From Hyaloscypha bicolor E (lineage: Eukaryota; Ascomycota; Leotiomycetes; Helotiales; Hyaloscyphaceae), in contig NW_020194552.1 of assembly GCF_002865645.1 (NCBI RefSeq), positions 62,001 to 126,000 on the forward strand: DNA of 64,000 bases, written 5' to 3'. The position numbers and the translations under genes were made by a program. The notes beneath the pieces were generated by a model. That model saw only the letters and a list, made by a program, of their open reading frames with translations, ran no database searches and had not been told where the DNA came from. Shown in pieces: positions 9,630-21,500 of the stretch (positions within the stretch are counted from its first letter, which is position 1; the number at the start of each line of letters is the position of its first letter).

Positions 9630-10712
9630 TTACGAAGGGGGATGCATATGATCCACAATATCCGCCATCTTCTTCTCAGCCAGTTTATTCTTCCTCAGAT
9701 CAATGATCGATCTATCTCTTTCCACATATGCCGGTCCCCCTGCCCTTCGGCTTGTCGCCCAATCACGTAAGTATGTGAAGGACCGACAAGTGTGCACTTG
9801 ATCGGAGTCGATGTAGTTGCGTTGAGCACCCTCGCGGAACTTGGTTGGTACGAGAGTTGTGATGCCAGCGCATTGTATATATTGGCGGATTGCGTCGAGG
9901 CAGTGATCTAAGATCGAGAAGTAAGTGACTGCTCTCAGAATTCTTGGGACTGGGTATTTGAGGGGCCATACCGACGTGGGGAATGTTATTGTGGGATGTT
10001 CCATTGTAGTAGTTTTTGTGTAAAGCCATTCGGACAGCATTTACACAATGCAGCGTGTGAAAAACATCGAGTCTTCAGATTTGTGTCAGCATTTCAATAG
10101 CCTTAAAAGAAGTGCGCTTACCCAGCAGTGTATCCTCCTTGAAGCTGGTCTATGTAGTCGTTGTAGTTGTCTGGCCATACACTCTTTGCTTCCTCTTCTG
10201 AAATCGAGAAGTATCGCATTCCGATTAAGTTCTTCCAGTTCTCATCAATTTCAGGGCTGGGTTCTCCGAAGTAAGGAACATTCTCAGGCCAAGGTGTTTT
10301 TTCATCCCAAGGTTTATGATGCATTAACCCTTCTGCATCAAATTCAGGGCTCCCAGTGAACCTCACTTGTTCGAGAGGAATTGTTGCAGGATCAACTACG
10401 AACCATAAGCCAATTTTCAGGAGGCTTCAGTCTATTCTTAAAAGACTTACTGAAATCATTTATGTATCCTTGCCCAAGCTTGCTCCTCGGTTGTTGAAAG
10501 AGGAGAAACGCCAGTACGGCTGATGTTGTTGCGAATATAGCACTTAGAATCCACGGAAACGAGCACCTTAGCCTTGATATTTGTACAGGTTGTCTTGTCT
10601 CAAGGAATGGTTCATCTTCCGAGTTGTGATCTGAGTATGGTACATCTGTATCCTTCCCATCAAGGGACGGCGGACTGATAGGGTCATATTGATGATGCTT
10701 TGATGAAGGCAT
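9630..10712 (-). CDS. UstYa-like (DUF3328) protein, probable secondary-metabolism oxidase
   Basis: Four exons, 10712-10451, 10395-10122, 10072-9972 and 9907-9630 (304 aa), with donors GTAAGT, GTAAGC and GTATGG; frame is preserved at each join. The protein has an acidic cytosolic N-terminus, one membrane helix (about residues 52-72, FPWILSAIFATTSAVLAFLL) and the two signature His-X-X-His-Cys motifs, HTLHC (184-188) and HVDHC (211-215), 27 residues apart. In ustiloxin and cyclochlorotine pathways UstYa-family proteins carry out oxidative cyclisation, halogenation or hydroxylation of the nascent product, anchored in the endomembrane system. All key residues are present and there is no lesion. 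No precursor peptide, synthase or other pathway enzyme is recognisable next to it, so its substrate is unknown. The product class is inferred from the family. Confidence 0.9.
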
Positions 10713-12618
10713 ATTGTGTTGTGCGCTTTAGCTTTTGCAAACGATAAACGAAAGGAACCTGCAGATGACAAGAGAACTTGGAAGTTTTGGGGGGGCAACC
10801 CTAAGAGTCGGTAAACGACGCTGCACTCCGGTGATGGCAGGGAAACCCCAGAAGCCAAGGGACCTTTTCTTGAGCTGATCTGAGACAGGTACTGCGGTGC
10901 GAGCGCACAAAATCAGCTGAATGCATGATGCCGCTATTCGTGTTGGCGTGGTCACTTGATGTGCGAGCCTTCGGGTTTATAACTTCTTGGCAGCCGCCCA
11001 ACCACGGGAAGCGTGCCGAACACGGATTCTGTTATATTTGGGTGCATAAAAAAACAAAAAGGACCCTTGGCAAACCGTATCTCATAAGGTTGTGGTTAGG
11101 ATTACACAAGACAATATGGAAAATGCGTGGATTAGAGAAGTTAAATTTTGGTAACACGCATGGTCAAATCATGTTTTCTTTAATTTACTTTTCACAGAGT
11201 GTAGCTCGAGACGCAAATTGAATTACATCGGCGTATTTAAACATGCTGTTTTGTGCAATTTCATTCAGTAAATGGATGGCAAGTTGTATAATTAGCCTTT
11301 ATTCCCGAAGGCTAGCAACCATACCTCAGGTTTTCCTAATATTAATAAAACATACGATTATAGTGAGCAGTATTCAAGTGAGCGTGCCCCGCATCAAAAT
11401 GTTAACAGTTCAGCCCGTCACTCGCAGTCATCCCGCCGTTTTCACATTATTGAATCTGCACCTAAACGGTCCAGGGACGCTCAGTGGTGGGGTGCCTGTG
11501 CAAAGCTTGATCCTCGTCAGAACTAGCTGGAAGCTACCGGAGGGGGGTCCAGTCGCATTTCAACATTTGGCGGAAGGAGGAGGCTGAATCTCGTGGCGAG
11601 ATCAGATTCGATAAGTACTTTTCAATTTCTGCTGTCATAAGAATGGAGTGCCCCCTATCCTGAGTGGTATGGTTTTCAGGGCTGAGTTTTCGGTCCCGCA
11701 TTGCGATCCTGCGGGGACGCCACCGAAAATCCCTGTTCGGCGAAACGCGGGGAACGACTGGATGAGATTATACCGCCTGCGCGGGAGCTGTAAGGGGCGC
11801 AGACGGTTGGACCTGATCTTTCCGGATCTGGCCGTGAGCCTAAAGACTGGGCATTGCCAAGCGTTCGGCCCCTTGTCTTTGCAGGCTCCAAAAGAAGCCC
11901 TTCCTGCAGGAAATCTTCTGACCAAACAGACACATCGCATTAGTTACTTCTGAGCTTGCACTGGCCAATGACTTTCTCGGCATCGGGAGCACGTCTGTTG
12001 TTCCGATTAAGTTTTCCAATGGCGCCATACACGTGTTACACAGGAATACCCGACTCTCTCCCCGGCAAAGCAGATCTCTGACTGGTCAGCACGGGAAGCA
12101 ACTTTTCAATAGTCTGAAAAGCAGTCGTAACTCCGAAGCTGAATTGGGAGCATGGGAGAACTCACGAGTACGACAATGCGTCGGTTGACTATGCGACATC
12201 TTCTAAGCTATGGCCATTGGCTCGTCACGCAGTGACCGAGTTCGAAAACCACAGGAAAGACCAAGCGGGAGGGGAAACCTCCTCAGAGGCGTGAACAAAC
12301 AATCACTTCTGGCATTTTCAAACGAGAATGGTGGAAGCTAGGCAATGAACGGGATATACCGTGATTTGCGGATGGTATGAGGGATCAAGTGATGAAGCTC
12401 GTGGCTTTCCTGGTGCTTGGCTGCTTCAAGGCTGAGCTGAGGACGTGTATCTCCGGAGCAGCGGGTTGTGACGAAGTTGCTGTATTGTGGAAAAGTTACT
12501 TAAAGAGCGTGAAATCCTGCCCTGAAAGTCGTGCTCCACCCTCGTTATTCCATCATCATCTTCCAATCCCGAAGCAGACACTTTCAAAGTCCAAACCCAC
12601 AGAAAATATCTCGTCAAC
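10713..12618. other. Intergenic 1.9 kb, nothing recognised
   Basis: Contains the promoters of the divergent UstYa-like and secreted-protein genes. A GC-richer patch at about 11640-11950 is open in several frames on both strands but resembles no protein. Confidence 0.4.
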
Positions 12619-13030
12619 ATGAAGCTCAACTTCTTCCTCATCATTCCCTTCACTGCGGTTCTGGGTGGTGTCTTTGAGCGCAGCGGCAAACCTGGCTGTG
12701 ACTCTGACAACTGCGCAAGAGCAGTCACTGGTACCCGCCTGGGCCCCGTAACAGCCGCCAGCCATGTCGCCGACTGTGTGAGTTTCCAGCAAGTGACGAC
12801 TTACTACGGCCTGTAAGTAAAAGATTCTTGCTTTCGGTTGTGCTGCGATTGACTCTTGCTGTAGGGGATCCGTTGCTAGCCCAACTGCCACTCCGACATA
12901 CGCTACCGCTTGTACCGGCGCAGGAGACAGCTATGGCAGTGCTTGCTCCTGCTGGGGATACCCAGTCCAGACATACACTGTCTATCCTTACTCTGATGAT
13001 GGTGGATTGGATGATGCCGTTATCATCTAA
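12619..13030 (+). CDS. Small secreted Cys-containing protein (119 aa)
   Basis: Exons 12619-12812 and 12865-13030; the intron has GTAAGT and CTGTAG. The N-terminus MKLNFFLIIPFTAVLGG is a clear signal peptide, cut probably near residue 17-18. The mature part has six cysteines: CDSDNC, ADC, TAC and ACSC. The motifs NCARAVTGTRLG...ADC and YATAC...YGSACSC are a recurrent pattern in fungal secreted proteins of unknown function, often as tandem modules in larger proteins; here only one module is present. The protein is probably extracellular and possibly an effector-like or wall-associated protein, which is inference. The tail ends in an acidic DDGGLDDAVII. Confidence 0.8.
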
Positions 13031-13936
13031 AGTACATGGAGGGCTGAAAGACTTCTTGTGTTGGGACTTTTGGGGGTTTGGGGACTTGGGGGCATCAGAG
13101 GCATCGGACTAGGACATGGGGTTTTGGAAAGCCTTCTACAGGCATGAGTGCTCATGAATAAATACCAGCAATTCTGCTAATATGTCACTTGACGAAAACA
13201 TAGCTTAATAAAAGATGGATCTATCAACAATCTGCAGCCATGATGACACAAATCCCTGGGCTTTGCGATTCCTGTAACCAATGATGAGATACTTGACAAT
13301 AGAAAACGCACAATTAACGCGAGAAGTGGCGTAGCCAGAACGGAAGCGGTGGAAGACTTCCAGACCGAGCCTCCGAGACACGGAATTTCCCCAGAAGCAA
13401 GCATAGTAGGAATCCGTTCTACGCGAGATGAGACCAATTTCCCGCATGGCAGTCTTCCATATCACCAAGGAATTGCTAAACAAATACTCATATGATGCGA
13501 GAGTGCCTTGCGATGAGCTCCAGTGCCGCACTCATTTGAATGCCACCAGTCAAAGCTCTACATGGACTTGAACACGGAGAGGGAGGGACAATAGTTTTTT
13601 ACAATCTCAAATATCGGAAATGGAAATACTCTTAATATATACAATAAAGCAAGGCAAACGTCGGGGACGAAGAAGTAGTTGGCCAACTTGTGTTGGGGAC
13701 ATTGAGAATTCTGCGCCACTTTTTGTCCACTGTGTGCCTATCGGAAATGTGTGACAAGTGATCTCGTACTCAAACCTCCTAGTCTGACGCTAATCCACAG
13801 ATAACAGCCGCAATCTCTGCCCTCCTATCCACACCATATTCCGTGCCCGGAACACTTACTCTAACCTATTCGCTGATGTAAAGCTCCTCCCTGGGAAGCT
13901 GTCAATTTCCACTTGTACTTCCAAGTATCGCAGTAG
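13031..13936. other. Intergenic, nothing recognised
   Basis: Open frames on the minus strand (13177-13531) have no recognisable motif. Confidence 0.35.
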
Positions 13937-14790
13937 TTACCCGCGCTCTTCTCCTTCTGCGAATGGCTCCTTAATGTCATTGGTTTCTGAGTTTTCTTCA
14001 TCCTCGCTCATGCCATCGTCCCTGATTTGACATTCTTCACAAGGACATTCCTCATCCAGGGTGTGAACACCGCCTTCTGGCTCCACGATCTCCTCATCTG
14101 TCGGGTCTTGAACATCTTCCTCCTACTTCTCGCTGAATTCATCTGAATCACAGTTATCTTCAACTCTGAGAAGTTCATCCCATCTATGCTGGGGGCGCCC
14201 CTTTGGTTTGGACGAATCTCTTAGCCAAGGTTCCGGATTGGGCTGCTTCAAATTCCCTCTATAAGCTCCTCACAAGCGGACTTGGACCTTCGGGTGCTGC
14301 AGCCTTGCTGACCTCTCACCACGTTAACGTCTCTAGTCCATTCCAAGGGTTTCAGTGACCTCGTAGACCCCACCCTGAATTCGAAAAGGCAAGAATCGTA
14401 GCAGCAGTCTCCTGGCATGCTTGCAAAACTTTTTAACTCTCCCTCAGCGTTTGTCTCGGGAAATTCTACAGGTCCTGTATGGGACGATTTGGACGTGGCA
14501 AAAGAAGATTACGAGGAACTCTATCTTGAATGAGTAGCTGTGTTTTCGCTCGGGAAAATGTAGACACAGCCAGAACAGTATAGAAACAGTCTACGTTATT
14601 CCAGAAACCTGAGGAAGATGCTGGGGTTGTGTATGTGGGCCGTTGAGGGATGTCAAGTCGAGCCAAAGAGACAGAAGGCGCGACTTGAGGCACAATTTGA
14701 GGAGTGGACAAAATACTCCTGCTTTCCATGAGCGGAACACCTAGGAACAATTTTCTTCTTGGCTGGTCTCTTCTGCCATTTAGACATAGC
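13937..14790 (-). pseudogene. Decayed acidic protein gene, family unknown
   Basis: On the minus strand an ATG near 14790 opens MSKWQKRPAKKKIVPRCSAH. Coding-like text then switches frame several times. The best stretch (about 14260-13937) reads KPKGRPQHRWDELL, DNCDSDEFSEK, a TAG stop, then EEDVQDPTDEEIVEPEGG, CPCEECQIRDDGMSEDEENS and a final TAA. Acidic repeats and a CPCEEC cluster are visible but point to no family. Multiple stops and shifts argue for a relic; an unrecognised intron pattern is the alternative. Confidence 0.35.
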
Positions 14791-14792
14791 AA

Positions 14793-15261
14793 ATAAAAAG
14801 CTTGCCCAATAAGAAAGTCTCAAACGAGCATGGAATCCCTTCTTGGTGTTTACTTACTATACTTCAAGACAACCGAACTGGTTGGTCTCACCGTCACTGA
14901 TAGACACCCAAAAAGCTCAAGAGTTTGAAACAACAAAAAGACTGATGACTATACAGATAGAAACGAACTTGTTCCGCGAATATTGAATTTTGTTAGACTG
15001 ATGTAAAGCGGATTTGAATCTAAATATAGGAAGCGTTTAAATGTTAAGGTGTTCGGCACTCAAAATAGGAATAGGAAAGTATTTATCCCCTAAAAGCTAC
15101 AAGTATTTATTATTTTCGCTGCTGCACGGTGCTGCTGCTCGTTGAAAGTGTGGCCAATCAATCGGTCTCCTGGTGGGCTAAAGAGGCACTGTAGCACTGA
15201 ATTGTCAGTGTCCCAAGCCAAGCTGGATCATTTTGGCTACCGTTACAGTGCTGGTGTTCAT
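14793..15261. other. Intergenic, AT-rich, nothing recognised
   Basis: No frame or repeat of note. Confidence 0.35.
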
Positions 15262-16167
15262 CTATTGTGAACGTTCGACTCGTTCTCCTTCCGAGTTCAA
15301 AATGTGCACTTCAGGCAGGTCGTCGTCAGCCCAATGCAAAGCTCCCTTCAATAATGCATGTACCTCCTCTCTTATGTTCAACGCAGCATCAATAAATCGC
15401 TCAGCACTGTTCTCCTCGAAACGATAGTAGAGACCAGTATCCCAAACCAAGCCCAAAACACCGACACCCTCGAACTTCGACAAGAACATCAAGTCCATGC
15501 GGGCAAAGAACTTGCTTATCGCTTCGAAGACTGGTCGAGCATGTGTTCCACGTATGGTGTCGACGTCAAAAATGGTCTGGATTGGTATAGCAAGTTTCGG
15601 GGTGATGATTTTTTTGGCAATCAATGCCCAATCCAATTAAGGAGTAGGTGATCTCGTTGAAATTGGCTTCAGGGCAAGTGCGTTAGTACTGAATGTTCCT
15701 GGAGACTGAGAGCGAGCCAGCAGCTTACTGAAATGGATGATATCATCCTTTGCAAAGCGAATCAAGCCCTCCCTCTTGGCGATAAGTGTGTACGGACTGC
15801 GCGTCAAGAACACAGCTCGCGACTCCGTGCAAGAACGAGACAAAGCGAGGTCTTTTAAGGTGTGCTCGTCGGAGTTTCGCTCAAGGGTGAATTCGATATA
15901 AGCTTTGGGGTTTGGCTCGGGCTTGCTCTTGGATTCCTTTGCAGAGGAGCTCCTGCGCCGACCCGACATGATGATGGTTCCATAAACCTTCAGCACTCGG
16001 TAGCCTCGAGAACCAGAAGGAAGAGCATCTTTGAAAATCTTCTGCCGAAGCTCCGGAGGAAGGGTAGGGAAGACCGTGAACTCGGTGAGTGGCCGATTCA
16101 AGGCAGTCGGGTCGATAGCTTGCTCGTGAGTATTCATAGTAGTACTGTTCGTCCTGTCGTCCGTCAT
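15262..16167 (-). pseudogene. 2EXR-domain protein with one frameshift in an A7 run
   Basis: Exon 1 is 16167-15729, starting MTDDRTNSTTMNTHEQA. It contains the 2EXR core TEFTVFPTLPPELRQKIF (ELR) and CTESRAVFL (ESR). The intron has GTAAGC, an ACTAAC branch point and TGAAG. Exon 2 starts at 15666 as TNFNEITYSLIGLGIDCQK and hits a stop soon after. The expected continuation IITPKLAIPIQTIFDVD lies one base away and stays open to 15262. The switch falls in a run of seven A (plus-strand T 15609-15615), so the lesion is a one-base homopolymer change: either a fresh mutation or a sequencing/assembly error. Everything else is intact. Divergent partner of the 2EXR gene at 16550. Confidence 0.75.
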
Positions 16168-16549
16168 GTTTGTCGACGTTGTTCAAGAAACTGTTGCGTT
16201 TTCTCCGCGTGAGTAGTGGAGGATTTGGAAGGTGACAAACGGAATCGGGAAGGAGCCCGCCGGAAGTGCTCTAGTTTCGTGGAATTCCAAGGAGATTTGT
16301 GTTGTTTGCTTATGGTCGGGGAAGTGATGGAGAGTTGGAAGACGTCAAGTTGAGAGGTTGGTAGTCGCTTTGCCGAGTTGAGCGTAAAGGTGCGAAGAGA
16401 TTCACTCGGGAGTTGGATAAAGTTGAAGGTGAGCAGGAGCACTGCTTCGTCCTTGCCGTCATGCGACCAAAAATCGAAAACAAACGCTGGCTTACCTACT
16501 CTCGGTCTTCAACACCACTCTTCGTCCCTCCTACCCTTCAAAAAACACA
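16168..16549. promoter_or_regulatory. Shared promoter region between divergent 2EXR genes
   Basis: A 382 bp interval between the start codons of two head-to-head 2EXR genes. No specific element was identified. Confidence 0.4.
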
Positions 16550-17510
16550 ATGCGCCGGACCCCCACTGGTATAATGAATCCTCCTGAGCAAGCTATGGAC
16601 TCACCGACTTCCCGTAGCTCTCTACTCACCGACTTCCCCCTCTTTCCCAAACTACCTCTCGAACTCCGCCTCAAAGTTTGGAAACACGCCCTACCAATTG
16701 GACCCCACGATCTCCGCATGATAAAAGTAACCGTCAGTACAATAGTAACTACCTCCACTACTACAACCAGCATACAACGCAAAGGATCGGAACAGCCCCC
16801 GAAATCAAAAATTAAGGAGACGAAGGCCTCATCCTCCCTCACCTTCTGCCTGCTGGAGCATAAGCATAATGACTATCTGAGGGATTTGGGGATGTTGAGA
16901 GCTTGCTCTGAGTACGTATATCCTGGATGTTCCACGAATCCAAGTACAATCAATTTCTAACAACGTCCAGGTCACGCAACATCTATCTGAAGCACTTCAC
17001 GCAAAGCTTGAGATCTGGGGAGGAAGGATTGATTCGATTCGCAGGGGAAGATATTGTGTATATTTGTAAGGGTAGCTATAGTAGACAGAGGGGTTTCAGA
17101 GGCTAACACGATTCTCAGCTAATATGGACGAGCTTTCCTGCGTTGGCAAATTCCGCAATATCTTGAAGCCTGGGGATGTCTTTGAAGGGATCCCGTGCCA
17201 AAAGCTGGCCATCGAAATCTGCTGGTTTAGTCGTTGGCGGCTGCTTTACTGGTTGCCTGTTTCTGCTACTCGAACGCTTTTCCCCACGCACGATGGAGTG
17301 GTGCTGGCCATGATAACTCACTGCAAGGAACTCAGGGAGATAGGTGTGGTACTTGATTACCGGAAAGAGAGTCGCGTGCACACGCTAGATGGGAGAGATG
17401 ACCTTCGTCGCAGGTGGAAGGCTTGCGAGGAACTGCAAGGTCAGAAAATGCCGGAGCTCCGTGTTTGGGACGCGGAAGGCAACAAGGTTGAACGTCTTGA
17501 CCGCAAGTAG
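16550..17510 (+). CDS. 2EXR-domain protein, intact (282 aa)
   Basis: Exons 16550-16911, 16971-17065 and 17119-17510; introns have GTACGT...TCTAAC...CCAG and GTAAGG...GCTAAC...TCAG. Frame is preserved and ends at TAG. The core LTDFPLFPKLPLELRLKVWK carries the first motif (ELR); the second, CSESRN, is split by intron 1 inside the Glu-Ser pair. A Thr-rich loop (VTTSTTTTSI) separates the core from the second motif. The C-terminal part ends MPELRVWDAEGNKVERLDRK, closely similar to the C-terminus of the divergent neighbour (LPEVHILNSEGERVERSQ), so the two probably arose by an inverted duplication. ATG 16550 is followed by another at 16574; either could be used. Function unknown. Confidence 0.8.
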
Positions 17511-18586
17511 TTCTGGGCAGCAATAATAGCCTCCTTTCCGGCTCTTGACTGTCAAGTCTCACTTCAATCACCCTGAATTCTCAATGTCCAAGGCCAAGAT
17601 GGAACATTCTAGCAAGACTCCCAGCAAATATGCCCATCCCTGCGGCAACACCAAGGGTTCCTTCCATCACCGATAGTCTCAGACATCCCGCTGTGTAATA
17701 TTCGTCCTTCTCAAAGCCAGCCAAATGTAGGGACTCGGCTTGGGACATTGAAAAGGAGTGCTGTTTTTCTCGTCCAGCGCAAGACGGGATATGTGGCCGT
17801 CCTCTCGACCAAGCACAGGTAGAGCTAACATTGGTGATAGTTCAGCAACCCTCGACGCCGCGGAACAAGACCCATGCCTTCGAGCCGGAAGCTGAGCCCT
17901 ATGATCGCTAAAGCTATCCCCTACTATCAATTAGCGCAATACCCTTGTATTTTCCATGGTAGTAATTAGCTTTGTGCATCTGTTCGACCCTAAGATACTT
18001 ATTTTTCTAAAAGAACAGTACCCCTCTCTTCTATCGCCCTCCTCTATCCCCGACCTCCCCCCATTGGCCCACCAGGCATGCTCCTAGCATATGCTCGACA
18101 TATACTAACCCTAACCCGCAGGGCCTTTACGTTCTAATATATCCCAATACGGGGGGCTCTCACATAAGCCCTAACCCCTAATCCTAAGCCCCCTCGCAAG
18201 TTCGGAACTACTTCTAATCCTTACCTTCCTAGGCCGTGCATATGCAGAGCATAAGGAGAGCATATACTGAACCATAGTAGGGATCAGCTAACCTCCCCCA
18301 CGCCTTCAATTCTCTTAGCATAGCACAAGTCAGCAAGCTTAGAAACCAAATTAAGAGGCAAACCCTAGATCACCCATTCATATATACGTGGCCCAAATGC
18401 TCTGCTATTTCCAAACCCATACCTACAGTACATCCAAATACCTCCCTCCGAGAACCGAATGCCATGATGTTTCACTTCCCAGAAGTGGAGACAGCAAAAA
18501 ACCCAAAAAAAATCCGAACGCCGATGCTATGCCAGATGTTCTCCCTTCATGCACAAGAATTGCTTCCTTTCCCTTCAATTTACAAC
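17511..18586. other. Intergenic 1.1 kb with two short CCCTAACCC patches
   Basis: Telomere-like CCCTAACCC occurs near 18108-18117 and 18169-18178, each only one to two units. C-rich pyrimidine tracts surround them. No gene seen. Confidence 0.4.
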
Positions 18587-21500
18587 CTACCCAAAGCGCC
18601 TAAACCCCTCCACCCCAAGCGTCGGAACCTCAACCCACTTGAGTCCCGGGACTCCCTCCGCCCTCCTCCTCTCTACAAAGTTGTTACACTCCCCGACCAC
18701 CAATCCCCACTCCGCCAACGCCCTCCCCGCATACTTTGCCCTTTTCCCCCTCTCCACGCCCCCATATCCCAGCTTCGGATCCCTGGCCCTAATCTCCTTC
18801 CCAACCCCGGGCACCGTGGCATTAATCCACGACTGTGCCGGGGCCGGGAGACGCGGCGGACAGAGCCGGCGTTCTGGAGAGGAGGGGAGGCCGCGTGAGT
18901 GCTCGCCACTGCCACTTCCACTTCCACTTCCGGCGCTTGACGACATCTTTGACGGTCTCTCGAAGTGCTGCGCCCATTCGAGGGAGAATTTGAAGCTGAA
19001 GGCGCGGTGTGTGGATGTTGTGGGCGGCGTCTCCGAGTCGGTGGATGAGGTTTTGGCGTGTAGTGGGGGTCGGGAGCGTGCGAGTGCTGTCTCGCGACGA
19101 GCTTCTTCAAGGGTTTTGGTGGGGCTGGTTGTGCGTGGTGGCGAGGTGGTTGGTGATTCGGGGGAGAAGGTTGAGGGTAGGATTTTGCCCATGAATGTCC
19201 AGCGTTTCTTGTTTGGTGTGCTGGACGGGGAGGGCGTGTCTGAAGTTAGTTTCGGGATGTTGATGTCTGCTGTTGTGCCGAGTTTGAGTGAAGAGTGCCG
19301 TTTGTAGGCTGTTGGTTGTGTGGTTCCTGGGGTTTGGGCGGGGGTGACGATACCGTCGAAGCCGAGGTAGAGATTCGCGGTGGGTATTTGATTATCATTA
19401 CGTATGATGAGTAGACGACGGCCTGGTGCTGGATAGCAAGGTGCAGTCGAGGGAGGGAGAACTCGGTTTCTCTCCGCTGATTGTTTCAGGTATTGGTAGT
19501 GTGCCCAGTTCGACTTTACTCGTGCAGAGATTGTACAGAAGATTTTGCTGAAACAATTAGTCGAGGCACGTTAGAAATATCAGAGAACTCACGTGTCAAG
19601 CTCACTGGAATCTCCGTCATCTCGACAGAGACGCCAACACAATAGTCGCATGTAATATGCTCTGACCATTGGACACCAGTGATTGAAAAACTTGTCAAAT
19701 GTATCTTCTGTCAACAGCCACTCCAGGCACATGACCTCCTTTCTGCACTCGTTGTTGGTGATCACATTCCATGCTCCATAAATGAAAGCAAATACGCGAA
19801 TCTCGGACATGCTGTTCTCGCTCTCAAGCATCTTCTTGCACACATCCAGCCAGAAATACCAATCGATGAAATCTGATTCGAGAGCATGAGCGTGGTGGAA
19901 GCGAACGAAGATCGTCAAGGCCTCCTCCATAAAATCACAGAGTACAAAGCATGCATTGTGATCGAACAAAGAGGTTTTTCGTGCTACAGCTTGCATCGTT
20001 TTACTGAACGTTTCGGCAAAGGTCATCCGGGCTGAATGGAAATCCGAAGGCCGTTCCGATATAAAGTCCCGCAGCAACATGATCAGTCGATTCTCGGCCA
20101 TCAGCCTCGCAGAATTGTTCGAGGGCAATGGCAGAGCTGCTGCATTTGCATCAGCTCCTGCCAGAATATCGTCAAATGTGTTCGGTAAGGGATCCGCTGT
20201 GGGTTGTCGGTGGATTGTGGAATCCAGAGCGGTCAGAACTTGTGCTTGCACAAGTATAAATCCTGCTGCACGTCAGCCACGGCTCTCACGTCATGTATGT
20301 AGGCTTACCTGGCGAGCGAGCTTTCTCAGTAAGCGAAAGCTCTGAAGGCAAGAACTCCTCCGCTAGAATGTAGTAATGCTTCACAAACACGAAGAACAGA
20401 TCGCTGTCCCGTCCACTCCATCTCGAGACCCAAGGACCATACCAAGGTATTTTGGCAGCCAGAATCGGCAGATAAGCCTCCTGACGAAGCAGATTCGTTA
20501 TAGATGTCACCGAAGTCCAACCCAGAGAATGTATATGTGCTGGAAAAGGGGCCAAGACCTCATCCAAATCGAGCTTGTTAGCCCGCCTGGGCATTCCAAG
20601 TTCATCTGCTACCCTTCGAAGTATGTCCGCCGGCAATTTCCATATTCTGACCAATACGTCTGCTACTCCTGGTACGAAAAAGAAGGCATATGCGGCTGCT
20701 TTACCACAGAAAGTCACCAGACTTGCAGGTGTATGTCTTAGTGACATCTTATCCACCACAAAGTTCATTTGGGAGAGTAGATTCTGTATGAACAAGTTCC
20801 TCGCATTATGGTAGACGGATTCGGTCAAGAATTGGGAGGCTGAGGAGTTCAGCGAGGCAGAGGACTTTTGGCTTGGCGCGCGGCGTTCAGGGGACTGATT
20901 CCGGTAGTTTGCAGATCGCTCCGATAGAGGGGCAAAATTCGAAGGTGCCATCCGCCATTCAGGTCTTGTCATGATTGCATAGCATGCTTCTAACAATATT
21001 GGGCGATCCACCCCACTAACTGTTTGATTCTGTCGTCCGTCAAGAACCTCCAGAAGCCCATTCCACCACTTGCTAAATATAGTTATCCGTCGATCGAGGT
21101 CTTCGGGGCGGAGGTGCTTATTCGAGGGATGTGAAGCGTGGTTTCGAAGAAATGGTAATAGCGATGATCTGACTACATTCGTCTTCAACGACCAACTCTT
21201 GGCTTGAAATTTCGAAAAGTCGTTTTCCAGAGATCGAAAAGCCGACCATAATTCGTCTCGCCGCCGAGGTATCTCGGGAGCTTGACCTTGGACATTTTCG
21301 TAGGATGAGATTTTTGGCAGAGCCGGTACTTTCTCCTGGGACGTTCTCGGCGTCGATCTATTATCCAAAGAACTTCTGGGCAGGCTACTCGACGAGGAGT
21401 TATTGGAATTGAAAGTTGTAAAATTCATGAGCACGCTCGTAGGTCTCTGTTTTAACTTTCGAGTGGTCGTAGGAGCTCGCAGAAGCCCTTTTGGAGGGCT

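Noticed and set aside
11635..11953. GC-rich patch open on both strands (about 100 codons each)
   Set aside because: Frames on both strands are equally long, without starts, introns or motifs; this is a composition effect.
18549..19307. 252-codon plus-strand frame
   Set aside because: Antisense to the last exon of the DUF1765 gene, whose frame is supported by splicing and family motifs.
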